Shown here in pieces: positions 36,293 through 45,659 of a DNA stretch of 59,921 nt (position 1 is the stretch's first letter; each line of letters starts with the position of its first letter). The DNA is from Gammaproteobacteria bacterium. GTDB taxonomy: Bacteria > Pseudomonadota > Gammaproteobacteria > UBA6429 > Thiohalophilaceae. The stretch covers positions 1 to 59,921 of the forward strand of contig JAFLJQ010000195.1 in the NCBI GenBank assembly GCA_022712915.1, written 5' to 3'. A model generated the notes under the pieces. The model had not been told where the DNA came from, searched no databases, and worked only from the letters and a program-made list of their open reading frames with translations. A program made the position numbers and the translations under genes.

Positions 36293-38611
36293 ATGCCCCA
36301 GATCCAGAAAATAATAAATATCTTACTGCTGCCCATTTTGCTTGGCTGGACGACCATTAGCCAGGCCCAGGACGAGCCTCTGATGCCCGATGATGCGTTT
36401 GCCTTCAGTGCCAAAGTCATTGATGCCAATACCGTGCGGGCTGAGTGGAATGTTGCGGACAAATACTACCTTTTCCGCGATAAGATTAGCTTCTCAACCG
36501 ATACCCCTGAAATCAGCCTGGGGCAAGTTGAGCTGCCAGCCGGTAAACTCAAGCACGGTATCAAACCAGATGGCACTGAAGGTGACGTGGAAACCCTCAT
36601 GCACACGGTTACTATCGATATCCCACTTAACCGCAACAATCCCGCACTCAACAATTTCACCCTGATCGCCCATTCCCAGGGTTGTGCCGAAATTGGCCTT
36701 TGTTATCCACCCCATACCCAGAAGGTCGAGCTGGCACTACCACCTGCCGAGGCCAGAGCAGACTCGACACTCAGCAAAATGACATCCCTCAGTGACAGCC
36801 TGGGTCTGGGTGGGCACGATTCAGTATTACCTCCCGATGAAGCCTTCCAGTTGAATCTGGATGTAGTTGACGGCAATACCATCATGGCTCGCTGGGTGAT
36901 CGCCGACAAACATTACTTATTGCAAGACAAATTTAACGTCAAACTGAAAAATGCCCGCGGCGTACAATTGCTTGATGTCATCATTCCCGATGGCGAAACC
37001 AAGCAAGACGAGATTCTCAATCAAACCCTACAGGTATTTCATAATCATGCCCAGGCTGAGATCAAACTCGCTAGGAGTACCAAAGAACCCATCAACATCA
37101 CCCTTGAACTAACCTACCAGGGCTGTGCCGAAGAGGCCGGCACCTGTTATCCGCCAATCAAAAAAGAACAAACTTTAACCCTGCCGACCGTGACCACCGT
37201 CACCACCGTCACCACCGTCACCACCGTCACCACGGCCGAATTAGCAACGGCCCCAGCGTCAGAGATGGAACGCTTCAATCGCATACTATCCGATGGCAAC
37301 CTACTAACGGTGATCCTTGCGGCACTGGGTTTCGGTATCCTGCTGGCCTTTACTGCCTGCATGTACCCCATGATTCCCATTCTCTCCAGCATCATTGTCG
37401 GTCAGGGTGAAAAAGTCACCATGGCGAAGGGCTTTTCCCTCTCGTTGATCTACGTAGGTGCCATGGCGCTGACCTTTGGCGTAATTGGCGGCGTCATGGC
37501 CAGCTTCGGGGGCGGTGTCGGGCTGCAAGCCTATTTCCAAAGTCCCTGGTTATTGATTCCCTTTGCGATCCTTTTTATAGGGCTGTCGCTGTCAATGTTT
37601 GGTTTTTACAACATCCAGATACCGGCCTTTATCCAAAGTCGTTTAAGCAGCACCAGCAACCAGCAAAAAGGCGGCACCTTATTAGGGGTTGCCTTCATGG
37701 GGGTTCTGTCTGCCCTGATTATCGGCCCTTGCGGTGGCCCTATCCTGATCGCTGCGCTGAGTTATGCCGCCGCATCAGGTGATGTCATCACAGGGTTTAT
37801 TACCCTGTTCAGTCTGGGCTTGGGGATGGGCCTGCCCTTGCTGGTAGTGGGTGCCAGTGGTGGCAAACTGTTACCCAAGGCGGGCAACTGGATGAATACA
37901 GTCAAGGCCGTGGCTGGAATCATTCTGTTGGCTGTCGCCATTGTCATTCTGGAACGCATGCCGACGATCTTCCCAACCATGCTCACCATGTTGCTCTGGT
38001 CGGCACTATTTATTGTCTCCGGTATTGTGATGGGTGCACTGGAACCACTGGCGGTAGAAAGCACCGGCTGGAAAAAATTCTGGAAGGGTATCGGTTTTAC
38101 AATTGTCATTTACGGCATCATCGTTATGCTCGGTGGCCTAACCGGTGGCAGCTATTTTAATAACCCATTACATGGTTCGAGTCTGACCAGCGCCCGCACA
38201 GGCTCCACGATTTCAATGGCTGGGGCCACAACCAACAATGCTTCTGAAGTGGGCTTTAAACGGATCAAATCGGTCGCTGATCTGGATCGGGAATTACAGG
38301 CCGCGAAGCAGGCTGGCAAGGTGGCTATGCTGGATTTCTATGCCGACTGGTGCGTCTATTGCAAGGAGTATGAATCGTATGTTTTTCCTGATCCGGCTGT
38401 TCAACCGCTATTAAAAAAGATGGTATTGCTAAAGGCAGACGTTACCGCCATGGATGATCAGGACAAGGCACTGATGAAGCATACCGGTGTCTTATTACCT
38501 CCCGCCATTTTATTTTATGATCGTAACGGTCAGGAGCAGCGAGCTTATCGACTGGTCGGATTAAAAAAAGCGGATGAGTTTCGTGCTCACGTTGAGAAAG
38601 CCACTCGCTGA
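36293..38611 (+). CDS. dsbD: Thiol:disulfide interchange protein DsbD with duplicated N-terminal domain
   Basis: Carries electrons from cytoplasmic thioredoxin across the inner membrane to periplasmic reductases. At 772 residues it is about 200 longer than E. coli DsbD because the N-terminal periplasmic alpha domain occurs twice (about 25-145 and 165-290), each ending in a Cys pair (CAEIGLCYPP and CAEEAGTCYPP). A Thr-Thr-Val repeat linker follows near 299-315. The membrane core (about 330-620) keeps its two Cys (FTACMYPMIP and GPCGGPI). The C-terminal thioredoxin-like domain has DWCVYCKEYE near 685. A signal peptide ends near SQAQ. The start is ATG directly after cutA. It is followed by a TlpA-like reductase gene, a likely partner. 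Confidence 0.95.
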   Translation: MPQIQKIINILLLPILLGWTTISQAQDEPLMPDDAFAFSAKVIDANTVRAEWNVADKYYLFRDKISFSTDTPEISLGQVELPAGKLKHGIKPDGTEGDVETLMHTVTIDIPLNRNNPALNNFTLIAHSQGCAEIGLCYPPHTQKVELALPPAEARADSTLSKMTSLSDSLGLGGHDSVLPPDEAFQLNLDVVDGNTIMARWVIADKHYLLQDKFNVKLKNARGVQLLDVIIPDGETKQDEILNQTLQVFHNHAQAEIKLARSTKEPINITLELTYQGCAEEAGTCYPPIKKEQTLTLPTVTTVTTVTTVTTVTTAELATAPASEMERFNRILSDGNLLTVILAALGFGILLAFTACMYPMIPILSSIIVGQGEKVTMAKGFSLSLIYVGAMALTFGVIGGVMASFGGGVGLQAYFQSPWLLIPFAILFIGLSLSMFGFYNIQIPAFIQSRLSSTSNQQKGGTLLGVAFMGVLSALIIGPCGGPILIAALSYAAASGDVITGFITLFSLGLGMGLPLLVVGASGGKLLPKAGNWMNTVKAVAGIILLAVAIVILERMPTIFPTMLTMLLWSALFIVSGIVMGALEPLAVESTGWKKFWKGIGFTIVIYGIIVMLGGLTGGSYFNNPLHGSSLTSARTGSTISMAGATTNNASEVGFKRIKSVADLDRELQAAKQAGKVAMLDFYADWCVYCKEYESYVFPDPAVQPLLKKMVLLKADVTAMDDQDKALMKHTGVLLPPAILFYDRNGQEQRAYRLVGLKKADEFRAHVEKATR
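37187..37234 (+). repeat. Nine-base tandem repeat in dsbD linker
   Basis: About five consecutive copies of ACCACCGTC encode Thr-Thr-Val units between the second alpha domain and the membrane core of DsbD. Copies are nearly identical, so their number may vary between strains without breaking the frame. Confidence 0.85.
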
Positions 38612-38661
38612 TCGCATAATGTTAACCTCATTAACTGTCTAAATTTTTTAACGATAAAGAT

Positions 38662-39195
38662 ATGAATAAAACACTTCTGTTTATAGCTATTGGCTTTCTA
38701 GGCTTGTCGATTGGTTTTGTTACCAATCAACTTTTCAACAAGCGGGTAATACAACCTACCAAAGTTGAAACCAGCACACCTGAGTATGCCCCGAGCTTTA
38801 ATCTGAAAGATTTAAACGATAAACCACGCAACAGTAAGGAATGGCAAGGTAAGGTAATGATGGTCAATTTTTGGGCCAGTTGGTGTCCGCCCTGTTTACG
38901 CGAGATCCCTGCCTTTATCAAATTGCAGGAGATCTATGCCCGTCAGGGTTTGGTGATAATTGGCATAGCAATTGACAATAAACAAAGTATTATCGACTTT
39001 GCCGATCCCATGGACATCAACTATCCGCTACTGATGGCGGAAAAAGAAGGTATCAGCCTGGCAAAGGCCTACGGTAATCGCCTCAGTGTCTTGCCCTATA
39101 CCGCCATCATCGATAGATCTGGAAAAATCATCTACACACACCGAGGCGAATTGACATTTGATACCGCCGAAAAGATCATTAAGCCCTTATTGTGA
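38662..39195 (+). CDS. TlpA/ResA-like membrane-anchored thioredoxin
   Basis: A 177-residue protein with an N-terminal membrane helix (LFIAIGFLGLSIGFVTNQLF) and a periplasmic thioredoxin fold of the TlpA class: FNLKDLNDKPRN, then VNFWASWCPPCLREIPAF with the redox pair Cys-Pro-Pro-Cys, VIIGIAIDN, and the cis-Pro loop VLPYTAIIDRSG. It starts 50 bases after dsbD, which probably keeps it reduced; targets could be apocytochromes c or other periplasmic disulfides. Confidence 0.92.
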   Translation: MNKTLLFIAIGFLGLSIGFVTNQLFNKRVIQPTKVETSTPEYAPSFNLKDLNDKPRNSKEWQGKVMMVNFWASWCPPCLREIPAFIKLQEIYARQGLVIIGIAIDNKQSIIDFADPMDINYPLLMAEKEGISLAKAYGNRLSVLPYTAIIDRSGKIIYTHRGELTFDTAEKIIKPLL

Positions 39196-39426
39196 TGCTG
39201 AACTCAGGTTTTTATTCATTTTAATATTACAATTCATGCGATGTGCGGCGATTTGCATCGATATAGTTAGAATAATCTCTAAAACTGGACAAAATGTCCA
39301 TCCTGGTGCAAAATCTCACCAGAATTTACTAAAATTGCATTTAGCGTATTTTCGCTGCAAATTTATGCATTTAATCAATTTTGGCGAAATATTTTAATCC
39401 TTAACCTGGCATATAAAACAGCCCCA

Positions 39427-39870
39427 ATGGCAAACATTCTTGTATTACATGGTCCAAATCTGAACCTTCTGGGGATCCGCGAGCCTGAGTACTACGGGGC
39501 GACTACGCTAGATCAAATCAATCAGACCCTGAACAAACAAGCGACCGATGCAGGTCATCAACTTGAGTGCTTACAAAGTAATGCCGAACACGAACTGATC
39601 AACAAGGTACATGAAGCCAGCCAGAATCAGGTCAAACTGATCATTATCAACCCTGCGGCCTTTACCCACACCAGTGTTGCCCTGCGCGATGCCCTGGCAG
39701 CCGTGGCGATCCCCTTTATTGAGGTGCACCTATCGAATGTGCATACCCGGGAAGAATTTCGCCAACACTCCTTTTTCTCAGACCTGGCCCTGGGTGTAAT
39801 CAGTGGACTGGGCGCACAGGGTTATGAGCTTGCCTTGCAGGCTGCCATCACCAAACTAAATCCAAATTAA
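39427..39870 (+). CDS. aroQ: 3-dehydroquinate dehydratase, type II
   Basis: Converts 3-dehydroquinate to 3-dehydroshikimate in the shikimate pathway. The 147 residues show the type II pattern: [21 protein letters not shown] with the flexible lid that follows, [30 protein letters not shown] with the catalytic region, and [20 protein letters not shown] with the His. It stands directly upstream of accB-accC, the standard order in gammaproteobacteria. Confidence 0.97.
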   Translation: MANILVLHGPNLNLLGIREPEYYGATTLDQINQTLNKQATDAGHQLECLQSNAEHELINKVHEASQNQVKLIIINPAAFTHTSVALRDALAAVAIPFIEVHLSNVHTREEFRQHSFFSDLALGVISGLGAQGYELALQAAITKLNPN

Positions 39871-39897
39871 ACAACACAGACGAAGGTAAAAAGTCAC

Positions 39898-40338
39898 ATG
39901 GATATCCGCAAAGTCAAAAAGCTCATCGAGTTACTGGAAGAGTCCGGCATCGCCGAGATTGAAATCCATGAAGGTGAAGAATCAGTTCGCATCAGTCGTC
40001 AAAGCGTGGCCGTTGTACCTGCGCCCGTCGCGGCCGCTCCGCTTGCTGCACCCGCCCCGGCACTGGCACCCGTCATCGAGGGCAGTGCCAGTGAAGAAAT
40101 TTCTGGCCACGTGGTTAAATCACCCATGGTGGGGGCCTTTTACCGGGCCTCTTCACCAGGTACCAAATCCTTTGTTGAAGTTGGGGATCGGGTCAAGATC
40201 GGCGATACCCTTTGTATCATCGAGGCGATGAAGCTACTCAACCAAATCGAGAGCGACAAGTCCGGTGTAGTCAAAAAGTGCCTGGTGGAAAATGGCCAGC
40301 CCGTGGAATACAACGAACCGTTGTTCATCATCGAATAA
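39898..40338 (+). CDS. accB: Biotin carboxyl carrier protein of acetyl-CoA carboxylase
   Basis: A 146-residue carrier that holds the biotin carboxylated by AccC in the first step of fatty-acid synthesis. The N-terminal helix [20 protein letters not shown] is followed by an Ala-Pro linker (about 40-60) and a C-terminal biotinyl domain with [11 protein letters not shown]; the biotin Lys is residue 112. The usual EAMKMMN reads EAMKLLN here, a mild variant. It begins 27 bases after aroQ. Confidence 0.97.
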   Translation: MDIRKVKKLIELLEESGIAEIEIHEGEESVRISRQSVAVVPAPVAAAPLAAPAPALAPVIEGSASEEISGHVVKSPMVGAFYRASSPGTKSFVEVGDRVKIGDTLCIIEAMKLLNQIESDKSGVVKKCLVENGQPVEYNEPLFIIE

Positions 40339-40379
40339 TTCGGCTAATAGTGCCCGCTGTAACTGAGTAGATAGAAACA

Positions 40380-41735
40380 ATGATAGACAAAATCCTGATT
40401 GCCAACCGTGGCGAAATTGCCTTGCGCATATTGCGTGCATGTCGTGAACTGGGTATTAAAACCGTTGCCGTGCACTCGGAAGCTGACCGTGACCTGAAAC
40501 ATGTCCGTCTGGCCGACGAGTCGGTCTGTATTGGTCCCAACTCATCCACCGAAAGTTACCTTAATGTCCCGGCCCTGATCAGCGCCGCCGAGATAACCGA
40601 TACCGTCGCCATCCATCCCGGCTATGGCTTCCTGTCAGAAAATGCCGACTTTGCTGAGCGTGTTGAAGAGTGTGGTTTTATTTTCATCGGCCCCAAATCT
40701 GAAACCATCCGCATAATGGGTGACAAAGTTGCCGCCATTGCGGCGATGAAAAAAACCGGGGTTCCCTGTGTACCCGGCTCTGATGGCCCACTCGGTACTA
40801 ATGATGAGACCAACCAGCGTATTGCCCATGAAATCGGTTACCCAATTATCATCAAGGCCTCCGGCGGCGGCGGTGGCCGTGGTATGCGCGTGGTTCATAG
40901 TGAGGCGACATTGCACAACGCCATCTCTCTGACCAAAGCCGAGGCCGGTGCCGCCTTCAATAATGACGTGGTCTACATGGAGAAATTCCTCGAGAACCCA
41001 CGCCATATCGAAATCCAGGTATTATCGGATGCCCATGGCAGCGCTATTCATCTGGCCGAACGCGATTGCTCCATGCAACGCCGCCATCAGAAAGTTATTG
41101 AAGAAGCCCCGGCTCCTGGTATTACTGAAGAAATGCGCAAAAAGATCGGCGAACGTTGTGCCCGAGCCTGTGAAGACATAGGCTACCGTGGTGCCGGTAC
41201 CTTTGAATTCCTGTATGAGGACGGTGAGTTCTATTTCATCGAAATGAACACGCGCGTACAAGTAGAGCATCCCGTAACAGAAATGATCACTGGCGTGGAC
41301 ATCGTGCGTGAACAAATTTTAATCGCTGCAGGCGAACCCCTGTCGTACAAGCAATCAGATATCAAGATCAATGGCCATGCCATGGAATGCCGTCTGAATG
41401 CTGAAGATCCAAACAACTTCATGCCTTCCCCCGGTACCATTCTGAATTATCATGCACCGGGTGGCCCCGGTATTCGCGTCGATACCCATCTCTATAACGG
41501 CTACCGAGTACCCCCTTTCTACGATTCCATGATCGGTAAACTGATAGCCCATGGCCCTAACCGTGATATCGCCATGGCGCGTATGCGTAACGCCCTCGCT
41601 GAAGTCGTCATCGATGGCATCAAGACCAACATCCCTCTGCACCAGGAGCTATTCCGCGATGCCGCTTTCCAGGCCGGTGGCACCAACATCCACTATCTGG
41701 AAAAGAAACTGGATGAAAAGAGCAAACAAGGCTGA
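40380..41735 (+). CDS. accC: Biotin carboxylase subunit of acetyl-CoA carboxylase
   Basis: The 451-residue ATP-grasp enzyme carboxylates the biotin on AccB. Sequence marks are [37 protein letters not shown], the Gly-rich ATP loop [27 protein letters not shown], and [20 protein letters not shown] with the catalytic Arg and Glu. It is 41 bases after accB and ends nine bases before prmA. Confidence 0.98.
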   Translation: MIDKILIANRGEIALRILRACRELGIKTVAVHSEADRDLKHVRLADESVCIGPNSSTESYLNVPALISAAEITDTVAIHPGYGFLSENADFAERVEECGFIFIGPKSETIRIMGDKVAAIAAMKKTGVPCVPGSDGPLGTNDETNQRIAHEIGYPIIIKASGGGGGRGMRVVHSEATLHNAISLTKAEAGAAFNNDVVYMEKFLENPRHIEIQVLSDAHGSAIHLAERDCSMQRRHQKVIEEAPAPGITEEMRKKIGERCARACEDIGYRGAGTFEFLYEDGEFYFIEMNTRVQVEHPVTEMITGVDIVREQILIAAGEPLSYKQSDIKINGHAMECRLNAEDPNNFMPSPGTILNYHAPGGPGIRVDTHLYNGYRVPPFYDSMIGKLIAHGPNRDIAMARMRNALAEVVIDGIKTNIPLHQELFRDAAFQAGGTNIHYLEKKLDEKSKQG

Positions 41736-41744
41736 TTGCACACC

Positions 41745-42626
41745 ATGTCCTGGGTGCAACTAAAACTGCACATTGCATCACCTCTGGCTGAAAAGCTAGA
41801 GGTGATCCTCTCTGAGCTGGGTGCCGCTGCCGTTACCATGGAAGATGCTGAAGACCAGCCCCTGTTCGAGCCCCCTGTCGGCACCACCCCTTTATGGGAC
41901 AACACCATCGTCACCGGGCTATTTCCAGCCGAAACCGATGCCAAGAGCCTGATTGAACAAATTAAACCCTTGTTGGGGGATACCCCGCTACCCAAATGGA
42001 CGGTGGAAATTCTCGAGGATCGGGACTGGACTCGTACCTGGATGGACAACTTCAAACCCATGCGCTTCGGCAACCGGGTCTGGATCTGCCCTAGCACCTA
42101 CGAACAACCCGAACCCGAGGCCATCAACATCCTGCTCGACCCAGGCCTCGCCTTTGGCACCGGTACCCATCCCACCACAGCCATGTGCCTAACCTGGCTG
42201 GATGAGTTTCCCCCCACAAATAAAATCGTTATTGATTACGGCTGCGGTTCCGGTATTCTCGCTCTGGCTGCCGGAAAACTGGGGGCGAACACTCTCTGGG
42301 CCATTGACAACGATCCCCAGGCCCTACTCGCAACACGTAGCAATAGTAAACAAAACGGCTTGGAGGAATTGATTCAAACCTGTCTGCCAGAACAATTCAC
42401 CCACTTGCAAGCCGATGTACTGCTAGCCAATATCCTCGCCAGCCCCTTACATCAACTGGCCAGCCACTTTGCAACATTACTCAAACCCGGCGGGAAACTA
42501 GCGCTATCAGGCCTGCTCGACCACCAGGCAGAGGCCATCATCCAGACATACAAAACCTGGTTTGATATTGCCCTCTATCGACAAGAGGAAGAATGGGTTT
42601 GCTTGCACGGCACCCGCCAAAGCTGA
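41745..42626 (+). CDS. prmA: Ribosomal protein L11 methyltransferase
   Basis: Trimethylates ribosomal protein L11 using S-adenosylmethionine. The 293 residues split into an N-terminal substrate domain (MSWVQLKLHIASPLAEKLE) and a methyltransferase domain with DPGLAFGTGTHPTTAMCL and motif I VIDYGCGSGILALAAGKLGA, then NILASPL. The ATG at 41745 is chosen over a TTG three codons upstream. Placement after accC is the common order. Confidence 0.96.
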   Translation: MSWVQLKLHIASPLAEKLEVILSELGAAAVTMEDAEDQPLFEPPVGTTPLWDNTIVTGLFPAETDAKSLIEQIKPLLGDTPLPKWTVEILEDRDWTRTWMDNFKPMRFGNRVWICPSTYEQPEPEAINILLDPGLAFGTGTHPTTAMCLTWLDEFPPTNKIVIDYGCGSGILALAAGKLGANTLWAIDNDPQALLATRSNSKQNGLEELIQTCLPEQFTHLQADVLLANILASPLHQLASHFATLLKPGGKLALSGLLDHQAEAIIQTYKTWFDIALYRQEEEWVCLHGTRQS

Positions 42627-42706
42627 AGCAGTTCACATCAAACCCCGGCAAGCCTATACTATTGTTATTCCTTAAATCATGACCTGATAAGCCGCTTTAA
42701 CGTCAC

Positions 42707-44104
42707 ATGTATACTCAATGTCCACATTGTCAGACCATTTTTGGTGTGAGCAAGGCTCATCTATCCGCCGCATTTGGTCGGGTACGCTGCGGGCATTGCA
42801 GTGGGCAATTCAATGCCAAGCGTCATCTTCTAGACGAGATTCCCGAGCAATCGAGTGTATCCGAGCCCCCCCCACCCCTGCCTGTTATTAGGGAACAAAC
42901 CAGTACCACTGAACCGGCCGAAACAAAGTCTGAAGAAATAGAACCCTGGCCATCAGACATGATCCCGGCCAATGAAATTGACCACATCGACCTGACAAAC
43001 GCGATTAAAGAATCCACTGAAACTGAACCCGTCACAACAAACAGTGATGAACCCAGTGAAATAGGCAAAGCAGAGACAACAAAAGAACCAGCACAGATTC
43101 AAAATACGTCTGAAAATCAAGAGCTCGATGCTATTTTTGCTGCATTGGATAACCGTCTGGAAGCACTTTCTGAAAATACAGATGATGCCGTCATCAAACC
43201 CTTTGAAAAATTTGAAGCGAATAATACCAGGGCAGAGGGTTATAACGAGGCCTTTGGAGATCCAGACAGCCAGACCAAGGATGACATTAAAGCCAGCATC
43301 GAAACTATTTTTGCCGCTGCTGAGGCCGAACTAATCAGAAGCAACACCACAGATGATCATGAAAACCATGCTGATAATAATATTCCACAGGAAACCCTTC
43401 TGGCTAAACCTCATATCGAATTAATAGGTATCGACAAACAACACCCCCATGAAAATGTCTTCCGCACAGAGAACAGTGAAGAAATTGAAGACTTTGAGCT
43501 TGTCACTAACGACAAGAAGGAATCCAACGCTAAACAAACCCAATCAGACCTCAAAAACCTGGCATTTGAACAGGAAGAATTGCCCTTCGCGCTCCACGAA
43601 GCCCTGTCTACCGAACAAACACCACCACGCAGTTGGCCAAAAACATTTGCTCTATTAAGTCTCATCCTGCTTTTATTACTGTCTATCGGATTCCAACTGG
43701 CCCTATTCCGCAATGTCGAACTGGCCCAAAAATTACCTGTTATCACGCCATACCTAGTGAAATTTTGCCGATACCTGCCCTGTCAGTTTACTGGCCTGCG
43801 GGATGTCACTCGCATTACCCTCACCAGCCGGGATGTGCGCATTCACCCAAAAGATAAAAATGCCATTTTAATCAGTGCTATTTTTGTCAATAACGCTCCA
43901 TTTGACCAACCCTATCCTGATATTATGGTTACCCTGTCTGATTTAACTTCCACCGTTGTCGCCCGGCGACGCTTTACACCACATAACTACCTGCTAAAAG
44001 CCAATGCCTTTCAGTTAATGAAACCCAGCAAACCCATCCATATCAGCCTTGAAGTACTGGATCCTGGCAATGATGCCGTCAATTTCCAATTTAAATTCCT
44101 ATAA
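42707..44104 (+). CDS. Zinc-ribbon and DUF3426 membrane protein
   Basis: The 465-residue product begins with a MJ0042-type zinc ribbon, YTQCPHCQTIFGVS and VRCGHCSGQFNA (two Cys-x-x-Cys pairs). There follows a long acidic, low-complexity linker (about 45-295), a single membrane helix (TFALLSLILLLLLSIGFQLALF) and a C-terminal DUF3426 domain of about 130 residues (RDVRIHPKDKNAILISAIFVNNA, QPYPDIMVTLSD). This architecture sits between prmA and dusB in many gammaproteobacteria; its function is unknown. The linker is longer than I would expect for the family. Confidence 0.9.
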   Translation: MYTQCPHCQTIFGVSKAHLSAAFGRVRCGHCSGQFNAKRHLLDEIPEQSSVSEPPPPLPVIREQTSTTEPAETKSEEIEPWPSDMIPANEIDHIDLTNAIKESTETEPVTTNSDEPSEIGKAETTKEPAQIQNTSENQELDAIFAALDNRLEALSENTDDAVIKPFEKFEANNTRAEGYNEAFGDPDSQTKDDIKASIETIFAAAEAELIRSNTTDDHENHADNNIPQETLLAKPHIELIGIDKQHPHENVFRTENSEEIEDFELVTNDKKESNAKQTQSDLKNLAFEQEELPFALHEALSTEQTPPRSWPKTFALLSLILLLLLSIGFQLALFRNVELAQKLPVITPYLVKFCRYLPCQFTGLRDVTRITLTSRDVRIHPKDKNAILISAIFVNNAPFDQPYPDIMVTLSDLTSTVVARRRFTPHNYLLKANAFQLMKPSKPIHISLEVLDPGNDAVNFQFKFL

Positions 44105-44253
44105 GCCATAATGTAAATACAGAATTTATTTCTTCAAATATAAAAAGCCTGATGGCTGAGTTATAAAAAAAGGTCATGTTCACCCTTTATCCAATGGTCT
44201 GAAGCCGCTATGATTAGCGGTCTTCCGTTGGTATTTCAGACAAATGAGATATT

Positions 44254-45240
44254 ATGCAAATCGGGCCCTACACCCTTAAAAACAAACTCATTCTTGCCCC
44301 TATGGCAGGCGTCACAGATCGCCCCTTTCGGCAACTGTGCCGCAGCCTGGGAGCAGGCATGGCCGTATCCGAAATGGTTTCATCCAATTCCCTGTTATGG
44401 GGCAGCGACAAAACCCGTCGTCGTGCCAACCATGAAGGTGAGCCTGGACCCAAGTCAGTCCAAATCATGGGCACCGACCCTGACATGATGGCCCGGGCGG
44501 CAAAATATAATGCCGACAATGGTGCCCAACTCATCGATATCAACATGGGCTGTCCGGCCAAAAAGGTCTGCAATGTACTAGCCGGCTCTGCCCTGCTAAA
44601 AAATGAAGTGCTGGTGGGGCAAATCCTGGCGTCCGTTGTCAAGGCAGTAGATGTGCCAATCACACTGAAGATTCGCACTGGCTGGGATCAACAGAGTCGT
44701 AATGCCTCGTCTATCGGTAAAATTGCCCAGGAGAGTGGCATTCAGGCCCTGGCCATCCATGGTCGCACCCGCGCCGATCAATATACCGGCGAGGCTGAAT
44801 ACGACACCATTGCCGACGTAAAAAGTCGAATCGAGATACCTGTCATCGCCAATGGTGATATCAATACACCTGAAAAGGCCAAGTATGTGCTAGATTACAC
44901 TGGTGTCGATGCCATCATGATCGGTCGTGCAGCCCAAGGACGACCCTGGATATTCAGGGAAATTGATCATTATTTAACTACCGGCGAAAAATGTCCTGAT
45001 CCTGGTAGTAAAGAAATACGTGACATTTTGCTCAAACACCTGCAAAATTTATATGAATTCTATGGGGAACATACTGGGGTACGCGTCGCACGCAAACACA
45101 TCAGTTGGTATAGCAAAGGGCAACCGCATGGAGCAGCCTTTCGCAAAATCATCAACGACATAGATAATTTTGAATCACAACTTTTAGTGGTTCAGCATTT
45201 TTTTGAACGTTTGATCGCCAAGGAGGAAATGGCAGCATGA
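44254..45240 (+). CDS. dusB: tRNA-dihydrouridine synthase B
   Basis: An FMN enzyme that reduces uridine to dihydrouridine in the D-loop of tRNAs. The 328 residues show LAPMAGVTDRPFRQLCR, SVQIMGTDPDMMARAA, INMGCPAKKVCNVLAGSALL with the catalytic Cys, ALAIHGRTRADQYTGEAE, ANGDINTPEKA and MIGRAAQGRPWIF. The stop overlaps the fis start (ATGA), so the two are translationally coupled, the classical dusB-fis arrangement. Confidence 0.98.
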   Translation: MQIGPYTLKNKLILAPMAGVTDRPFRQLCRSLGAGMAVSEMVSSNSLLWGSDKTRRRANHEGEPGPKSVQIMGTDPDMMARAAKYNADNGAQLIDINMGCPAKKVCNVLAGSALLKNEVLVGQILASVVKAVDVPITLKIRTGWDQQSRNASSIGKIAQESGIQALAIHGRTRADQYTGEAEYDTIADVKSRIEIPVIANGDINTPEKAKYVLDYTGVDAIMIGRAAQGRPWIFREIDHYLTTGEKCPDPGSKEIRDILLKHLQNLYEFYGEHTGVRVARKHISWYSKGQPHGAAFRKIINDIDNFESQLLVVQHFFERLIAKEEMAA

Positions 45241-45533
45241 CAGATGCAGCAATAGCAGATAATAATGTTACGCAACTACGCGTTGATTCAGCTGAAACGC
45301 AAAAACAAACTTTACGTGATTGTGTCGCCAATGCATTAGTTGATTACTTCGATAATCTGGATGGTCATCCCGGGGGGAATCTATATCAAATGGTACTACA
45401 AGAAATCGAACAACCATTATTTGAACGCGTAATGCAACAAGTCAATGGAAATCAAAGCAAGGCCGCAATTTTACTCGGCGTTAACCGAGGAACGCTACGC
45501 AAAAAATTAAGAATGTATAATCTGCACAACTAA
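45237..45533 (+). CDS. fis: DNA-binding protein Fis
   Basis: A 98-residue nucleoid and recombination factor. The C-terminal helix-turn-helix is nearly canonical: VMQQVNGNQSKAAILLGVNRGTLRKKLRMYNL. The central dimer helices include LRDCVANALVDYF and LYQMVLQEIEQPLFERV. It starts within the last codon of dusB and is followed by a strong terminator, so dusB-fis is a transcription unit apart from purH. Confidence 0.97.
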   Translation: MTDAAIADNNVTQLRVDSAETQKQTLRDCVANALVDYFDNLDGHPGGNLYQMVLQEIEQPLFERVMQQVNGNQSKAAILLGVNRGTLRKKLRMYNLHN

Positions 45534-45614
45534 CTTACTTAATTACGTCATTATTTTAGTTAAAAAATCATATCACCATAATGTGCAATAAATGCATTAT
45601 GGGACGTCTCACAT

Positions 45615-45642
45615 GGCCGTGTTTTACACGGTCTATTTTTTT
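45615..45642 (+). terminator. Rho-independent terminator after fis
   Basis: GGCCGTGT-TTT-ACACGGTC (one G-T pair) followed by TATTTTTTT. It ends 17 bases before the purH start codon, so it may also act on the purH leader. A weaker hairpin, CATAATG with CATTATG arms, precedes it at about 45579-45604. Confidence 0.88.
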
Positions 45643-45659
45643 GTCGCAAAGGTATCATC

